A program made the position numbers and the translations under genes. This document shows positions 51,594-58,175 of a DNA stretch of 64,000 bases, one piece after another (position 1 is the first letter of the stretch; every line of letters begins with the position of its first letter). Origin of the DNA: Crenobacter luteus (lineage in GTDB: Bacteria > Pseudomonadota > Gammaproteobacteria > Burkholderiales > Chromobacteriaceae); NCBI RefSeq assembly GCF_004345725.1, contig NZ_SLXG01000012.1, positions 1 to 64,000 of the forward strand, in the 5' to 3' direction. Under the pieces are notes generated by a model, which had not been told where the DNA came from, ran no database searches, and saw only the letters and a list, made by a program, of their open reading frames with translations.

Positions 51594-52024
51594 GGTGTGC
51601 TTCCTTGTGTGGGAGAGACGATTTTGAGCCGGTTGCCATCGCGGCCGGCGATCAGGCCGCGCGTACCGGCGGCGAGGTCGGCCGGCTCGAAGTCGGCCTG
51701 CCACTCGGCGCCGCGGTAGCGCACCGTGCCGTGGCCGTCGCGGTTGGCGACGATCTCGACCGGCTGGCCGAGGTCCGGGTCGTCGATCGCCGCGCGGCGC
51801 GCGCCGCGGCGGCGCTTGACGCGCCACAGCAGCGCGAGACCGGCGAGGCCGGCGATGCTGCCGGCCAGCAGCGCCGCGGCGGGCGGGCCGCCGAGCAGCT
51901 GAACCAGCCCGATGACGGCGAGTGCGCACGCCACCACCAGCAGGTAGAAGGAGCCGGTGAAGAACTCGGCGACCAGCGCCGCGATCGCCAGCAGCAGCCA
52001 GAAAGTCGGAGACAGCGGATTCAT
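51590..52024 (-). CDS. NfeD family protein
   Basis: 144-aa short NfeD-type protein. Three TM helices (FWLLLAIAALVAEFFTGSFY, LLVVACALAVIGLVQLLGG, AALLAGSIAGLAGLALLW) precede a C-terminal OB-fold domain (DLGQPVEIVANRDGHGTVRY, GAEWQADF, LKIVSP). Short NfeD proteins partner with SPFH proteins, and its stop overlaps the start of the SPFH gene. Confidence 0.92.
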   Translation of the reverse strand: MNPLSPTFWLLLAIAALVAEFFTGSFYLLVVACALAVIGLVQLLGGPPAAALLAGSIAGLAGLALLWRVKRRRGARRAAIDDPDLGQPVEIVANRDGHGTVRYRGAEWQADFEPADLAAGTRGLIAGRDGNRLKIVSPTQGSTP

Positions 52025-52117
52025 GCCGGACTTTTAGCATATTTGCATGGCGGTCCGCCAGCGCGGCGCAGCGCGCGCGGCTGCTATCATGCGGTTTTCT
52101 GTCTGGATTGCCGTCGT

Positions 52118-52705
52118 ATGTACCAGTTAGCCGCGCCCGCGAGCGCCGAGATCGAGGTCAAGAAGAGCCGCTTCATCGGCATGCTGTTCCCGGTGACGAG
52201 CCGCGCCGAGGCCAAGCAAAGGTTGGCCGAGCTGCGCGCGGCGCATCCGGGCGCCGTCCATCACTGCTGGGTGCTGATCTGCGACGGCGATTCGGGCCTC
52301 GACGACGACGGCGAGCCGTCCGGTACCGCCGCGCGGCCGATGTACAACGTGCTGTCGCACAAGTCGGTGGCCAACATCCTCGCGGTGGTGGTGCGCTACT
52401 GGGGCGGCACCAAGCTGGGCGCCGGCGGGCTGGCGCGCGCCTACGGCCAGGCGGTGACCGAGGCGATGAAGGTCGCCGAGCTGGTCGCCTTCGAACCGTT
52501 GGCCGAGCGGCGGCTCAGCTTCGGCTTCGCCGACGAGGCGGCGCTCAGGAGGTTGGCCGAGCAGCGCGGCGCGGTCGTGCTCGCGGCCGACTACGGCGAC
52601 GCGGTGACGATGACGGTGCGGCTCAAGGCCGCCGACGCCGATCGCTTCGTCGCCGAGGCGTCCGACCTGCTGCGCGGCGCGCTGACGGTCGCCGCTCCCG
52701 ACTAG
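52118..52705 (+). CDS. YigZ/IMPACT family protein
   Basis: 195-aa protein of the YigZ (UPF0029/IMPACT) family. It has EIEVKKSRFIGMLFPVTSRA, HHCWVLICDGDSGLDDDGEP, GTAARPMYNVLSHKSVANIL and VVRYWGGTKLGAGGLARAYG (about residues 89-108), then a C-terminal DUF1949 domain. A TATCAT box about 30 nt upstream may be its -10. The gene holds three exact DUS-like copies (52222, 52498, 52552), all coding Leu-Ala-Glu, the densest cluster in the window. Confidence 0.95.
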   Translation: MYQLAAPASAEIEVKKSRFIGMLFPVTSRAEAKQRLAELRAAHPGAVHHCWVLICDGDSGLDDDGEPSGTAARPMYNVLSHKSVANILAVVVRYWGGTKLGAGGLARAYGQAVTEAMKVAELVAFEPLAERRLSFGFADEAALRRLAEQRGAVVLAADYGDAVTMTVRLKAADADRFVAEASDLLRGALTVAAPD

Positions 52706-52762
52706 CCGCCGGGCCGTCGCGGGCGCGGCAGCTCGCCACGAGGTGCCGGCGTGGACAATGAA

Positions 52763-52797
52763 AAAAGGTTGGCCGAGCTCGGCCAACCTTTTGTTTT
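52763..52797. terminator. 30-bp perfect palindrome of two DUS-like words: bidirectional terminator
   Basis: AAAAGGTTGGCCGAG (52763-52777) is followed immediately by its exact complement (52778-52792), then TTGTTTTT. It separates the convergent yigZ and HAD phosphatase genes and has A- and T-runs on opposite sides. Confidence 0.9.
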
Positions 52798-52861
52798 TCC
52801 AGCGTGTTCCGCCTGCAGGGCGGGGCCGTCGAGGCGGCTCGCCGCCTGGCGCCGGCCGCGT

Positions 52862-53536
52862 TCAGCGCGCGCCGAACCACGGGCGCAGCAGCGCGAGCGC
52901 CTCGTCGAGGTCGCGGCAGATCGACAGCGCGATCTCGCGCGTCTCGGGGTGCGGCTCGGCGCCGTCGGGCACCACGATCACCGGCATGCCGGCTGCGCGC
53001 GCGGCGAGTACGCCGTAGTAGGAATCCTCCAGCACCAGGCAGCGTTCGGCCGGCACGCCGAGCTTGTCGGCCGCGGCGAGGTAGACGTCGGGCGCCGGCT
53101 TGGTTTCCTTGACCTCGTCGCCGGCCACGGTGACGTCGAAGAAGCGGATCAGGCCGCTGCGACCGAGTTTGACGTCGGCCATCTCGCGCATCGTCGAGGT
53201 CGCCACCGCGCGCGGCACGCCGGCCGCGCGCGCCCAGTCGAGCAGGCTCTCGATGCCGGGCTTGAGCGGGATGTCGCCCTCGCGCACCAGGCGCTGGTAA
53301 TGGTGGCGGCTCTTTTCGTGCAGCGCGCGCGCCAGCGCCGCGTCGCCGAGCCGCTCGGCGACGAAGGCCTCGCTGCGCGTCACCGACAGGCCGGACAGCG
53401 CGGCCAGCAGCGTCTCGTCGATCTCGTGGCCGAGTTCGGCGCCGGCGAGGCGCCAGCTGTCGGCGCCGACGCGTTCGGAGTCGATCATCAGGCCGTCGAG
53501 GTCGAACAGCAGGGCGTCGAAGCGCGGGGTGCTCAT
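52862..53536 (-). CDS. HAD family phosphatase (beta-phosphoglucomutase/YniC-like)
   Basis: 224-aa HAD hydrolase. Start ATG 53536 (MSTPRFDALLFDLDGLMIDS). Motif I FDLDGLMIDSE (about residues 11-21) has the Leu-Met-Ile-Asp-Ser/Thr-Glu form of sugar-phosphate phosphatases. Motif II is VATSTM (about 113), the motif III Lys is in KETKPAPDVYLAAADKLG (about 144) and motif IV is LEDSYYGVLAA (about 170). The cap domain is helical, with SGLSVTRSEAFV. Likely substrates are small sugar phosphates; exact substrate unknown. Confidence 0.92.
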   Translation of the reverse strand: MSTPRFDALLFDLDGLMIDSERVGADSWRLAGAELGHEIDETLLAALSGLSVTRSEAFVAERLGDAALARALHEKSRHHYQRLVREGDIPLKPGIESLLDWARAAGVPRAVATSTMREMADVKLGRSGLIRFFDVTVAGDEVKETKPAPDVYLAAADKLGVPAERCLVLEDSYYGVLAARAAGMPVIVVPDGAEPHPETREIALSICRDLDEALALLRPWFGAR

Positions 53537-53644
53537 GCGGTTTCCCTTCGTGTGGCAAGGTTTAAAGCATACCAGCGCGCGGCGGCGGCGGCGCGCCCGC
53601 GCGGGCTGGTATAGTGGGCGCAGGCAAATTCCAAGGAGGGCGCA

Positions 53645-54334
53645 ATGACGTTTTCGGTGCTGGTGGCCAATCCCAAGGGCGGCAGCGGCAAGTCGACGCT
53701 GGCGACCAATCTGGCCGGACACTACGCGCGTAGCGGTTTCTCGACCATGCTCGGCGACGTCGACCGCCAGCAGTCGTCGCTGTCGTGGTTGCAGCGCCGC
53801 GACGCCGCGCTGCCGCGGATCGCCGGCTGGGAGATGAAGGCCGACGAGCCGGCGCGGCCGCCCAAGGGTACCGAGGTGGCGGTGCTCGACAGCGCGGCCG
53901 GGCTGCGCGGCAAGAAGCTGGCCGCGCTGGTGTCGCGCGTCGACCGCATCCTGGTGCCGATCCAGCCGTCGCCGTTCGACATGTGGGCGAGCGAGGCCTT
54001 CTTCGCGCAGCTGTTCGCCGAGAAGGCGGTGCGCAAGGAGAAGACCTTCGTCGCGGTGGTCGGCATGCGCGTCGACCCGCGCACGCGCGCCTCGCGCGAA
54101 CTCGAGGCCTTCCTCGCACGTCACGACGTCCCGGTGCTCTCGTGGCTGCGCGACACCCAGCTCTACGTCGCCGCGGCCGCCAACGGCCTGACGCTGTTCG
54201 ACCTGCCCGAGAGCCGCAGCCGGCGCGACCGCGCCGCGTGGCGGCCCATCCTCGACTGGCTCGACGAGGGCTTTCCGGCCGCGTACCGCGCGCCGCCGGT
54301 GGCCGGCGACAGCGCGCAGATCTTCGGCGCCTGA
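53645..54334 (+). CDS. Orphan ParA/MinD-like ATPase
   Basis: 229-aa ParA-superfamily ATPase. It has the deviant Walker A NPKGGSGKSTLATN (residues about 9-22) with the signature Lys, switch I GDVDRQQSSLSWLQ (about 38), Walker B AVLDSAAGL (about 81) and the VPIQPSPFDMWA region (about 105). There is no ParB or parS-like repeat beside it, so a chromosome-partition role is not supported. Such orphan ParAs position diverse cargo such as chemosensory clusters or pili; a PAS chemoreceptor gene lies 2 kb downstream but is not in the same operon. Confidence 0.9.
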   Translation: MTFSVLVANPKGGSGKSTLATNLAGHYARSGFSTMLGDVDRQQSSLSWLQRRDAALPRIAGWEMKADEPARPPKGTEVAVLDSAAGLRGKKLAALVSRVDRILVPIQPSPFDMWASEAFFAQLFAEKAVRKEKTFVAVVGMRVDPRTRASRELEAFLARHDVPVLSWLRDTQLYVAAAANGLTLFDLPESRSRRDRAAWRPILDWLDEGFPAAYRAPPVAGDSAQIFGA

Positions 54335-54343
54335 TTTTTGCGC

Positions 54344-54372
54344 TTGACTCCTAGGGTTAACCCATATAAATT
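54344..54372 (+). promoter_or_regulatory. Strong sigma-70 promoter with an embedded GGGTTAACCC palindrome
   Basis: TTGACT (54344-54349), then either TATAAA (54365-54370, 15-nt spacer) or TAAATT (54367-54372, 17-nt spacer). The spacer contains the perfect 10-bp palindrome GGGTTAACCC (54354-54363), a likely operator. It drives the guaC leader or a small RNA. Confidence 0.7.
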
Positions 54373-54377
54373 GCCCC

Positions 54378-54455
54378 GGTTTGTTCGTGCGGACCCCGAG
54401 GGGCGACGCAGGGGACACTGTAAACGGGAGCCATTGCGGCTCCCGCTTTTATTTG
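54378..54455 (+). ncRNA. Structured guaC leader: attenuator or small RNA candidate
   Basis: From the expected +1 (about 54378) the transcript would form a C/G-rich hairpin (GACCCC-GA-GGGGC near 54392-54404) and then CGGGAGCC-ATTGC-GGCTCCCG (54425-54447), followed by CTTTTATTT, an intrinsic terminator. So either a roughly 75-nt small RNA is made, or transcription into guaC is attenuated. A second alternative stem can form between CAGGGG (54409-54414) and CCCCTG (54460-54465), followed by TTTTT. No match to a riboswitch class I know. Confidence 0.5.
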
Positions 54456-54525
54456 GGGCCCCCTGTTTTTGCGCCGCGGCAGACGTGTCGGCGGCACGAC
54501 CCATCTGCTCAAGGAGTACCACCGC

Positions 54526-55479
54526 ATGATCAAGACCGAAATCAACTACGGCGACATCTACCTCGTTCCCAAGCGCACCGTCGTCGACAGCCGCAAGGAA
54601 TGCGACACCTCGGTGCAGTTCGGCCCGCGCCGTTTCGACATGCCGGTGTACCCTGCCAACATGAAGAGCGTGGTCGACGAGGAGACCTGCGAATACTTCG
54701 CGCGCCGCGGCTGGTTCTACACCATGCACCGCTTCAACGTCGACGCGACGCGCTTTACCGCCGACATGCAGGAAAAAGGCCTGTTCTCGTCGATCAGCAT
54801 CGGCGTGAACGAGGACACCGACGAGCAGTTGCGCAACCTGAAGGCCGCCGGCCTGAGCCCGGAGTACATCACGCTCGACATCGCCAACGGCTGGTGCGTG
54901 AAGGCCGAGCGCATGATCAAGAAGGTCAAGGACCTGTTCCCCGAATCCTTCCTGATCGGCGGCAACATCGCCACCGGCGAGGCCGCGCAGGATCTGGAAT
55001 CCTGGGGCGTCGACGCGGTCAAGGCCGGCATCGCCGGCGGCCGCGTGTGCATCACCAAGAACAAGACCGGCTTCCACCGCCCGATGGTGTCGACCGTGCT
55101 CGACTGCGCGCAGGCGGTGAAGATCCCGGTGATCGCCGACGGCGGCATCAGCGAACACGGCGACCTGGCCAAGGCGATCGCCTGCGGCGCGACCATGATC
55201 ATGGCCGGCTCGCTGTTCGCCGGCTACGACGAGTCGGCCGGCCAGATCATCGAGATCGACGGCAAGCACCTGAAGGAATACTTCGGCAGCGCGTCCGAGC
55301 ACAACAAGGGCGCCTACAAGAATGTCGAGGGCAAGCGCATCTACGTCGAGTACAAGGGCGCGATCGAGCGACTGTTGATCGAACTGAAGGAAGACCTGCA
55401 GTCGTCGATCAGCTACTCGGGCGGCAACACGCTGGCCGCGCTGCGCGACGTCGAGATGATCTTCGTCAACCGCTACTGA
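54526..55479 (+). CDS. guaC: GMP reductase
   Basis: 317-aa IMPDH/GMPR TIM-barrel enzyme converting GMP to IMP with NADPH, a purine-salvage step. ATG 54526 follows AAGGAG. It has YLVPKRTVVDSRKECDTSVQ, FDMPVYPANMKSVVDEETCE, IGGNIATGEAAQDLESWGVD, the catalytic Cys loop GIAGGRVCITKNKTGF (about residue 166) and IADGGISEHGDLAKAIACGA. The length and the C-terminal EYKGAIERLLIELKEDLQSS fit the Bacillus-type GuaC group. A long structured leader precedes it. Confidence 0.94.
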   Translation: MIKTEINYGDIYLVPKRTVVDSRKECDTSVQFGPRRFDMPVYPANMKSVVDEETCEYFARRGWFYTMHRFNVDATRFTADMQEKGLFSSISIGVNEDTDEQLRNLKAAGLSPEYITLDIANGWCVKAERMIKKVKDLFPESFLIGGNIATGEAAQDLESWGVDAVKAGIAGGRVCITKNKTGFHRPMVSTVLDCAQAVKIPVIADGGISEHGDLAKAIACGATMIMAGSLFAGYDESAGQIIEIDGKHLKEYFGSASEHNKGAYKNVEGKRIYVEYKGAIERLLIELKEDLQSSISYSGGNTLAALRDVEMIFVNRY

Positions 55480-55506
55480 GCGACGCCAGGGCCGCGTTGC
55501 CCGCCA

Positions 55507-55550
55507 AACGGCTCGGCCAACCCTGATGACGGGTTGGCCGAGCCGTTTTT
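55507..55550. terminator. Bidirectional terminator of guaC made of an inverted DUS-like pair
   Basis: AACGGCTCGGCCAACCC (55508-55524) pairs with 55530-55546 around TGATG, followed by TTTTT. Both arms hold the exact 10-mer. It separates guaC from the convergent EAL gene. Confidence 0.92.
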
Positions 55551-55596
55551 GCGTCGCGCCAGCGGCGGTCGCCGTCCCGGGCGGGAGGGCAACGGT

Positions 55597-56334
55597 TCAG
55601 GGCCGCACCGACACGAAGCGTTCGCGGAACAGGAAGCCCTGCACGTAGTCGACGCCGAGCGCGCGCGCCAGTTCGAGATCCCCGGCCGTCTCGACCCCCT
55701 CGAGCACGGTCGCCTTGCCCCGTTCGCGCGCAAAGCCGAGCAGGTGGCTCAGCAACGCGCGGTGCGCCGCGTCGTCGCGCCGGCCGAGCCAGTGGCGGTC
55801 GAACTTGTAGTAGTCGACGCTCATCAGCAGCGGCAGCGCCAAGAGGCTGGCCGGCGCGCCGATGTCGTCGAGCGCGGTCTGGATGCCCGCCTCGGCCAGC
55901 GCGCGCGCCAGCGCGAGGCTGCGGTCGGCCTGCTGGGTGTTGGAGTTCTCGATGATCTCGACCACCACGTCGGCGCGGCGTGCCAGCAAGCGAAACATCG
56001 GATGGTCGCGGTTGGGGGCGAGGCCGAGCAGAAGGGCGTCGGGGTCGACGTTGACGAACAGCTTGCCGTCGGCCGGCGCGTGCTCGATCTGCGCCGTCTT
56101 GGCGATCAGCTCGAGCTGCACCAGACTCAAGGGCGACGCGTGCAGGCAGTCGAACACCGCCTGCGGCGGCAGCGGCGCGCCGTCGCGGTCGTAGAGGCGG
56201 GCGAGGCCCTCGTAGCCGAAGGGCTCGAGCGTGCGCGCGTCGAGGATGACCTGGTACTCGACGCCGACGCGGCGGTTTTCGATCAGGTCGAGCAGGGTGT
56301 CGGCGCGGATGGCCGTGACAGGGGAAGTCGGCAT
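55597..56334 (-). CDS. EAL-domain cyclic-di-GMP phosphodiesterase
   Basis: 245-aa stand-alone EAL protein. I set ATG 56334 (MPTSPVTAIRADTLLDLIEN); the longer frame upstream overlaps the divergent chemoreceptor promoter. The catalytic set looks complete: EGLAR (about residue 43), FVNVDP (about 95), VEIIEN (about 126), LDDIG (about 152), KFDRHWL (about 172), LEGVET (about 206) and VQGF (about 229). It should hydrolyse c-di-GMP, though variants such as DDIGAP may lower activity. It lies near the PAS chemoreceptor gene, divergently. Confidence 0.9.
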   Translation of the reverse strand: MPTSPVTAIRADTLLDLIENRRVGVEYQVILDARTLEPFGYEGLARLYDRDGAPLPPQAVFDCLHASPLSLVQLELIAKTAQIEHAPADGKLFVNVDPDALLLGLAPNRDHPMFRLLARRADVVVEIIENSNTQQADRSLALARALAEAGIQTALDDIGAPASLLALPLLMSVDYYKFDRHWLGRRDDAAHRALLSHLLGFARERGKATVLEGVETAGDLELARALGVDYVQGFLFRERFVSVRP

Positions 56335-56503
56335 GGATAAATTATTGCAAATAGTTCTCACTATGAATAGTGGCGACGGCGTGTGTCGGCGCGCGCGCGT
56401 GAAAAAGCCCCGCGGGGCAGAGGGAAAAGCGCGCCGTTTCTGATAACATTCCGTCGTCTTGATCTGGTCGCCCACCTCCGGCCGGACACTCCAAGGATGC
56501 TGA

Positions 56504-58108
56504 ATGAAAATCAACCTCCCGGTGACCGACCAGGAACGCCGCGTCGACCCCGCGCACCCCATCGTCACCAAAACCGACGCCAAGGGTCTGATCACCTACG
56601 CCAACCGCGCCTTCATCGAGATCAGCGGTTTCGACGAGGCCGAGCTGATCGGCAAGAACCACAACGTGGTGCGCCACCCGGACATGCCGCCCGAGGCCTT
56701 TGCCGACCTGTGGGAGACGGTGAAGACCGGCCAGCCCTGGCGCGGACTGGTGAAGAACCGCGCCAAGAACGGTGATTTCTACTGGGTCGAGGCCTACGTC
56801 ACGCCGATCACCGAGCACGGCAGGATCGTCGGCTACATGTCGATCCGCTCCTGCCCGAACCGCGCCGAGGTCGACGCGGCCGAGGCGCTGTACCGCGCGG
56901 TGCGCGATAAGCGCGCGACGCTGCCGTCGACGCTGGCGGCGCGCCGCCGCCGGCTCGACCCGCTCAAGTGGGGCGGGCTCGGCGTCGGCGCCGGCGCGCT
57001 GCTGCTCTTGGCGGCCGGGCTTGCGCCCGAGCTGTCGTGGGGCGCGCGCGCGGCGTTGTCCGGCGCCGGCTTCGCGGTCGGCGCGGCGGCCGGCGCCTGG
57101 GCGGCGCTGCGCGTGGCCGAGTCGCTCAGGGTGCTCCAGCAGGGCTTCGCGTGGATCGCCGAGGGCCAGCTCGAGCATTCGCTGGCGGTGTCGGTCGGCG
57201 GTCTGGCGGGCCGGCTGGTCGCCAATCTCGAATCGCTGCGCATCCTGCAGCGCGCGGTGATCGCCGACGTGGTCAGTGCCAGCGGCCGCACGCACGCCAA
57301 CGCCGACTCGCTCGAAGCGGAGATGCGCGGCCTCGCGGTGCGCAGCGCCGAGCAGGTGCAGGGCTTGACGCAGATCAGCGGCAATATGGAAATGATGAGC
57401 GAGGCGGTCGCCGAGGTGGCGACCTTGGCCGAGCAGAGCCTTTCCGACGCCGAGGCGACCAAGGAAGTCGCCGGTGCCGGCAGCGCGACGATGGTCGCCG
57501 CGTCGCAGGCGGCCGAGCGCGCGGTCGAGGTGGTCGGCGCCTCGCGCGCGGCGGTCGACAAGCTGACCCGCTCGATGGCCGACATCCGCAGCATGACCGA
57601 CCAGATCCACGAGATCGCCGACCAGACCAACCTGTTGGCGCTGAACGCGTCGATCGAGGCGGCGCGCGCCGGCGAGACGGGCCGCGGCTTCGCGGTGGTC
57701 GCCGACGAGGTGCGCAAGTTGGCCGAGCGTACCAGCAAGACCACCGACGCGATCACCGGCATCGTCGAATCGATCGCGGCGACCACGCGCGAGGCGGTCG
57801 GCAGCATGGACGCGACGGTGAGCGAGGTCGGCGAGGTCACCGAGCAGATCCGCGCCTCGTCGGGCAACCTCGCCGGCCTGATCGGTTCGGCCGAGCGCGC
57901 CAGCGCGCAGGCCCGCCATCTGGCCGAGCAGATGCGGCAGAAGTCGCAGGCGGTACACGAGGTCGCCGCCTCGCTCGAGCAGCTCAACGCGATCGCGCAG
58001 AGCAATCTGCAGACCACCCACCTGGTCGAAACGCACGCGGGCGAGCTGGCCGAAACCGCCGGCGACCTCGCCAAGCTGACGCGCGACTTCCGCAAGTGGA
58101 ACCGCTAG
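56504..58108 (+). CDS. PAS-domain methyl-accepting chemotaxis protein (Aer-like)
   Basis: 534-aa energy/redox-type chemoreceptor. A PAS domain fills residues about 15-120 ([54 protein letters not shown]), resembling the FAD-binding PAS of Aer. Two close TM helices at about 157-200 ([39 protein letters not shown]) leave almost no periplasmic loop. A HAMP-like stretch is followed by the signalling domain with tip [19 protein letters not shown] (about 374-392). DUS-like copy at 57718. Its role is probably aerotaxis or energy taxis. Confidence 0.94.
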   Translation: MKINLPVTDQERRVDPAHPIVTKTDAKGLITYANRAFIEISGFDEAELIGKNHNVVRHPDMPPEAFADLWETVKTGQPWRGLVKNRAKNGDFYWVEAYVTPITEHGRIVGYMSIRSCPNRAEVDAAEALYRAVRDKRATLPSTLAARRRRLDPLKWGGLGVGAGALLLLAAGLAPELSWGARAALSGAGFAVGAAAGAWAALRVAESLRVLQQGFAWIAEGQLEHSLAVSVGGLAGRLVANLESLRILQRAVIADVVSASGRTHANADSLEAEMRGLAVRSAEQVQGLTQISGNMEMMSEAVAEVATLAEQSLSDAEATKEVAGAGSATMVAASQAAERAVEVVGASRAAVDKLTRSMADIRSMTDQIHEIADQTNLLALNASIEAARAGETGRGFAVVADEVRKLAERTSKTTDAITGIVESIAATTREAVGSMDATVSEVGEVTEQIRASSGNLAGLIGSAERASAQARHLAEQMRQKSQAVHEVAASLEQLNAIAQSNLQTTHLVETHAGELAETAGDLAKLTRDFRKWNR

Positions 58109-58130
58109 CGTCCCGCCAGCCCCGTCACCC

Positions 58131-58154
58131 AACCCGCCGAACGGCGGGTTTTTT
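58131..58154 (+). terminator. Intrinsic terminator of the chemoreceptor gene
   Basis: AACCCGCCG, AA, CGGCGGG and TTTTTT, 23 nt past the chemoreceptor stop; also usable by the convergent glnD transcript. Confidence 0.92.
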
Positions 58155-58175
58155 CATCGCGGCATCGCCGGTGGC

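Noticed and set aside
54378-54525. guaC leader as a guanidine or purine riboswitch
   Set aside because: No ACGR tetraloops in tandem hairpins and no conserved purine-aptamer junction could be found, so it is reported only as an unclassified leader.
56345-56365. Fur-box-like AT-rich sequence before the EAL gene
   Set aside because: Only a partial match to Fur hexamers and no iron-related gene beside it; probably just the divergent promoter region.
12103-57430. One-mismatch relatives such as CTTGGCCGAG, CTCGGCCAAG and GTTGGCCGAC
   Set aside because: Seen many times (for example near 12107, 14511, 27002, 28224, 41946, 45572, 57424), but Leu-Ala-Glu and Ser-Ala-Lys codons could produce them by chance, so they were left out of the count.
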